A stretch of DNA of 64,000 bases, taken from positions 194,064-258,063 of the forward strand of contig PMOL01000005.1 of the NCBI GenBank assembly GCA_003162415.1, read 5' to 3'. Position numbers and translations under genes: made by a program. Origin of the DNA: Candidatus Dormiibacterota bacterium (GTDB lineage Bacteria > Chloroflexota > Dormibacteria > Aeolococcales > Aeolococcaceae). This document shows, piece after piece, positions 60,666 through 64,000 of the stretch (position 1 is the first letter of the stretch; each line of letters starts with the position of its first letter). The notes under the pieces are model-generated. The model had not been told where the DNA came from. It did no database searches and worked only from the letters and a program-made list of their open reading frames with translations.

Positions 60666-62393
60666 TTACGGCGTCGGTGACGTGGTGCCGTCCATCGCGT
60701 GGTAGGCGGCACCAAGTGTGGTCGCGAGGGTCCGGTGCGCCGGTCCGACGCCGAAGAGCACCGACTGCGACGGGTCGACGCCAGAGGCCCGCGCGAATGC
60801 CAGGAGGAGCCCGGGCAATGGTGGCCGGCACCAGCACACGGGTGCCCCACCCGGGTGAGGGCAGAGCGCGCTGGTCACCGGGCCGTCCACAACGGCCGCA
60901 ACCCGAGTGACGTCCTCGTCGAGCACGCCCGCGACCGTGTCCGGTCTCCAGTCGAAGATCAGGTGCGGAACGTCAGGAGCGGCAGACGCGATCGCGCCCT
61001 CCCACCCCGGATTTGACAAGGCCGCGGCGGCCAGGAACACGGCTTCCGGCTTATCGCTCGCCTTCGCGGGCGCTCGTGCCGACCGTTCGAAGAGAACGCG
61101 TCGCACTGAGACGAAGCCCTCGTCGAGCGACGGCGGTTCCAGTTCGCGGAAGGCGCGCATCTGTCGGGTGGGGCTGAGGAGCCCAGGCTCATCTCGTGCC
61201 TGTTCTCGCAACTGCTCAGGACTGGGAAGGGAGCCGAACCGGTCGAGCAGACGCTCGACCAGATTCACCTGCGCCTGGGCGAGTGGCGTGTCGATCCAGA
61301 TACAGCGAACCGCCGCACCGTGCCGGGCAGCCACCCCGATCACATGGCTCCGCAGCGCGCGGCTGAGGTAAGTGTTGTCGAGAACGATTCGACGCACGCC
61401 CGACGCCAGCGACTCGCCGAGCACGTCACTGAGCTGACGGAGGGAACCACCGCGCTCGTCACGGTTCAGGCGAATGTAGCCTTGCGCAACGTACTCCTCG
61501 GCACGGTGGCTCTTCCCCGCGCCGGGGACACCCATGATCAGGACGACCTCCGCATCGTCGCCCGGTGATGTCGCTCGCGAAGGCTCGCGTTGCGGCCATC
61601 CCAGAGCGGTCGCGAGCACGACCCGGTCGGCCGGTGCGAGCTCGAGGCTCGCTGCTCGGGCCGCCGAGCGGGCGGTTTCCGGCCGGCGTGCTCCGGGAAT
61701 CGGCACCACGAAAGGGGACAGGTCGAGAAGCCATGCAAGCGCGACCTCTTCCGGAGTGGCATCGCGAGCGCGTGCGATCCCCGCGAACTCCGGGCGGCGT
61801 GCGATTGCATGCGCGCGGCGCGGTCCGCCGAGAGGCGAGTGGGCGATCACCGCGATTCCGCGTTCTGCGCAGAATTCGATCAGCCCTCCGCGGACCGCTC
61901 GATCGTCGAGAACACTGAGCGCAACCTCGATGGCGCTGACGTCGACGATGTCGAGTGCGTCCTGGAGCTGGCGGCGGTTGACGTTAGAAAGGCCCACATG
62001 GGCGACGAGCCCTTCGTCGAGCAACCGCGCGAGCGCTCGCACCGAGGTCGGCCATGGTGTTCGCAGGTCAGGGGCGTGGATCAAATAGAGGTCGATGGGA
62101 AGGCCATCCAGGGCTGCGAGGCTGGACTCGCAATCGGCAAGGATCGCCTTGGCGCGACCGTCCGGGATCCACGCACTTGCGACCCGGGTCATGCCGCCTT
62201 TGGTGACGATCTTCGCGCGCCGGTCGGCGCCGCATGTGCGCAATGCGCTGGACAGGAGCCGTTCGTTCCGTCCATACGACGCATCGTCGCCGTATGCATG
62301 CGCGGTATCGAAGACGGTGATCCCAGCCGCAGCGGCGGCGGCGATGGTCTCGGACGCCAGGGCGTCGTCGCCTTCTGACACCGGCAGGCGCAT
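60666..62393 (-). CDS. Aldo/keto reductase fused to PNK-type kinase and degenerate HAD domain
   Basis: 575 residues. Residues 1-275 are an aldo/keto reductase barrel: TVFDTAHAYGD (Asp29, Tyr34), AKIVTKGG (Lys65), LYLIHAPDL (His about 108), VVPIPGARRPE for NADP. Residues about 285-440 are a P-loop kinase like the 5'-kinase of polynucleotide kinase: VLIMGVPGAGKSHRAEEY, RLNRDERGGSLRQLSDVL, RIVLDNTYLSR. The last 130 residues resemble a HAD phosphatase of the GmhB/PNKP type with a zinc-loop remnant CPHPGGAPVCWCRPPLPG, but the DxD nucleophile and catalytic Asp of motif IV are absent. The start is doubtful: GLGCMRLP before Met is family sequence, with only non-ATG codons upstream. Confidence 0.82.
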   Translation of the reverse strand: MRLPVSEGDDALASETIAAAAAAGITVFDTAHAYGDDASYGRNERLLSSALRTCGADRRAKIVTKGGMTRVASAWIPDGRAKAILADCESSLAALDGLPIDLYLIHAPDLRTPWPTSVRALARLLDEGLVAHVGLSNVNRRQLQDALDIVDVSAIEVALSVLDDRAVRGGLIEFCAERGIAVIAHSPLGGPRRAHAIARRPEFAGIARARDATPEEVALAWLLDLSPFVVPIPGARRPETARSAARAASLELAPADRVVLATALGWPQREPSRATSPGDDAEVVLIMGVPGAGKSHRAEEYVAQGYIRLNRDERGGSLRQLSDVLGESLASGVRRIVLDNTYLSRALRSHVIGVAARHGAAVRCIWIDTPLAQAQVNLVERLLDRFGSLPSPEQLREQARDEPGLLSPTRQMRAFRELEPPSLDEGFVSVRRVLFERSARAPAKASDKPEAVFLAAAALSNPGWEGAIASAAPDVPHLIFDWRPDTVAGVLDEDVTRVAAVVDGPVTSALCPHPGGAPVCWCRPPLPGLLLAFARASGVDPSQSVLFGVGPAHRTLATTLGAAYHAMDGTTSPTP

Positions 62394-62572
62394 GCAACCG
62401 AGGCCGATACGGAGTCCCAGGGTCTCGAGCCAGCGCTGACGGTTCAGGCTTCAGAGGGTACGGCACAGAGCGGTGCTGAGACGCGACGCTTTTGGTCCCA
62501 GCAGTACCCTCTCGCCGCTGTTAGGGTGCAACGCACTCGTGCAGCCGCAGGAGAGGCCAGAAGGGAGAAGCC

Positions 62573-64000
62573 GTGACGCATTGTCATCAGGTCCGGTCAC
62601 TGACAGCGCTTCTGGGCTCCGTGGCGATCGCGGCCATGGCGGGCTCGCTTCCGGCTGCGGCGCATCAGGCCTCGAGAGCGTTCCCAGCGGGCGTCCAGCC
62701 CGATCATCTCGTCACCCTCGTCACCGGTCAGCGCGTGCTCGAAACGGTGAGCGCCAACGGCGCCACGGTCATCAGCGCCGCTCCGTCCGTGGCGTCGCCG
62801 CTGCTGTCTTTCGAAGTCAATTCGGCGTGGTATGCCGTTCCAGCTGTGGCGGTGCACAGTGTCGGCGCACAACTCGATCCGGCGCTGTTCGACCTCTCCG
62901 CATTGAGCAAGGCCGAGGCTGCGACTCCTGGTCAGGTTCCCGTGCAGGTGCAGTGGCAGGGCGCATCCGCGCCGGCGATGCCCTGGTTGCTTCATCCGAC
63001 GACGATCACCGCGGGTGTGACCGACGGCGTGGTGACAACCGCATCCGGTCCAGCGCTGCAGGGTGCGCTTGCTGCCGGGACGCTCCCGACCATCAGCCGG
63101 ATCAGCCTGCTGGGTGCCGTAACCGCGCCTTCCATGCCGTACGCGGGCTTCACGCTGCACACGCTGACGGTCAACGGCATCGATTTCAAAGGTGCGCCGG
63201 ATACCGGTGACATCGCGATTCTCATCAACGCGGACGATGCGCTTCGGAATGCCGGAGTGGGCTTTGCGCAGTGGTATCGCGGGGTATTCAAGGTGAGCGT
63301 TCCGGACGGCCACTACTCGCTGCTGGGCGACTTCGTGCACTTTTCCAAAACCGGCGTCGTGGCAGGTGGAGGCCCGACGTCCGGCGGTCAAGAGCATATG
63401 GCGATCATGAACTTCACCGTGCACGGAAACACGACGGTGACCGTCGACGCGCGCTCCGCCACCGCCCGCGTCGCAGTCCTTACGCCCCTTCCCACCGATG
63501 TCGGGTCCGCCACCGCCACGTGGCAGCGCGACAGCCGGGTGAACGGTGGTACAGCCTTCGCAACCGGGTGGTCAATCGGTGGCGGCGCACCTCCCTTCAG
63601 CGTCTACGTCAGTCCGGGGCCTGCGCCGGCGGTGGGCACGCAGGGATGGGTGACATCCTTCCACCTCGATTCGCCCTCCACAAGTTCCACACCGTACTCG
63701 TATGACGTGACCTACGGTGGTGAGGGTGCCATCTCGAGCGTGCAGCGCCATCACGTCCGAGCATCGCAGCTGGCAAAGGTCGCAACGCGCTATTTCAGCG
63801 ACATCGCGGGTAACCAGGAGATGGAGATACGTCCATCTTTCTTCCCGTGGCAGTTCTTCTCCACTGGAATCCCGGACATTTTCAGCGCCCCACTCAATCG
63901 AACCGAGTACGTTCTCGCAGCGCCCGACCTCCTTTGGACGCAATCGGTGGTCGCCGATGCGAACACGTTCGCGGGGATGACTCAGGATTCGCCTCGCGTC
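62573..64000 (+). CDS. Secreted protein with protease-propeptide-like and C-terminal-like regions (3' end outside window)
   Basis: 475 residues are visible from GTG 62573, preceded by AAGGGAG. A signal peptide (LTALLGSVAIAAMAGSLPAAAH) is followed by DHLVTLVTGQRVLETV... AWYAVPAVAVHSVGAQLDPALFDLSALSKAE, which resembles the propeptide of large actinobacterial S8 peptidases (VTLxTGDRV... VVPxDA... LDxRLFDVTxL). It passes directly into domains like those near the C-terminus of those proteins (YAGFTLHTLTVNGIDFKG... FKVSVPDGHYSLLGDFVHF... NTTVTVDARSATARVAV) without a catalytic core so far. It is likely secreted, and its enzymatic role is unknown. Confidence 0.75.
   Translation, partial: MTHCHQVRSLTALLGSVAIAAMAGSLPAAAHQASRAFPAGVQPDHLVTLVTGQRVLETVSANGATVISAAPSVASPLLSFEVNSAWYAVPAVAVHSVGAQLDPALFDLSALSKAEAATPGQVPVQVQWQGASAPAMPWLLHPTTITAGVTDGVVTTASGPALQGALAAGTLPTISRISLLGAVTAPSMPYAGFTLHTLTVNGIDFKGAPDTGDIAILINADDALRNAGVGFAQWYRGVFKVSVPDGHYSLLGDFVHFSKTGVVAGGGPTSGGQEHMAIMNFTVHGNTTVTVDARSATARVAVLTPLPTDVGSATATWQRDSRVNGGTAFATGWSIGGGAPPFSVYVSPGPAPAVGTQGWVTSFHLDSPSTSSTPYSYDVTYGGEGAISSVQRHHVRASQLAKVATRYFSDIAGNQEMEIRPSFFPWQFFSTGIPDIFSAPLNRTEYVLAAPDLLWTQSVVADANTFAGMTQDSPRV

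Noticed and set aside
62597..63424. Minus-strand open frame of 275 codons opposite the last gene
   Set aside because: Antisense shadow; the plus strand has a ribosome site, signal peptide and continuous secreted-protein sequence.
1..64000. tRNA, rRNA, transposase, integrase or phage genes
   Set aside because: No GTTCRA-type T-loop with cloverleaf, rRNA stretch or recombinase motif was noticed; covariance-model searches were not possible.

Overview
The window is a GC-rich, gene-dense bacterial chromosome segment with short intergenic gaps, many GTG starts and many ATGA/GTGA start-stop overlaps. No rRNA, tRNA, CRISPR array, transposase or phage gene was seen. The gene set (SARP-type regulators, a deazaflavin/F420-type reductase family protein, a DUF6510 gene beside a sulfite-oxidase-like enzyme, MFS_3 exporter, xPxTG-like sorting signal, possible leaderless promoters) suggests an actinobacterium or a related soil lineage such as Chloroflexota/Dormibacterota. 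This placement is inference from gene content; no marker gene fixes it.

Layout. 1-2029: partial acyl-CoA synthetase and a DUF899 protein (minus). 2206-6232: a complete polyamine-type ABC importer operon (ATPase, lipoprotein, two permeases). 6334-8915: two broken secreted-protein genes, one a Calx-beta surface protein with several lesions. 8995-14076: a VOC protein, a secreted subtilase with a Trp-Ser-Gly repeat tail, and a membrane GGDEF-EAL protein. 14086-14983: TetR and a divergent small protein around a shared operator. 15058-17781: a redox module of ECF sigma factor plus Rieske protein, facing a secreted-repeat lipoprotein plus DoxX-like protein. 17793-19687: iolB and a transaldolase. 19753-24408: a 1551-residue lectin/Ig-repeat surface protein with a sortase-like signal.

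24641-32834: LysR with a divergent PEBP/hydrolase operon, two more cyclic-di-GMP proteins and oligoribonuclease, so synthesis, hydrolysis and final pGpG clearance of c-di-GMP are all encoded between about 11.4 and 32.8 kb. 32812-35584: an MFS drug exporter, its divergent TetR and a cupin. 35621-38869: a SARP/AAA/TPR regulator. 38818-48434: a mosaic of small-molecule enzymes (methyltransferase, APH-like kinase, SnoaL-like, VOC, ABC-F, F420-type reductase, DHFR-like, hydrolase, DoxX) and local regulators (AraC, MarR, HxlR).

48439-57732: a MoaD-like/BNR pair, a frameshifted YCII gene, a second giant ATPase/TPR/BTAD regulator with permuted domain order, an LPG-synthase-type membrane protein with a disrupted 5' end, a cold-shock protein, and a sulfite-oxidase-like/FNR/DUF6510 operon. 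57729-64000: an MFS_3 exporter, DUF5996, a UBP-type zinc finger, an aldo/keto reductase-kinase-degenerate HAD fusion, and the start of a secreted protein that resembles the flanking regions of large S8 proteases without the protease core. Three to four genes carry single-base reading-frame breaks, so assembly indels should be excluded before these are called pseudogenes.
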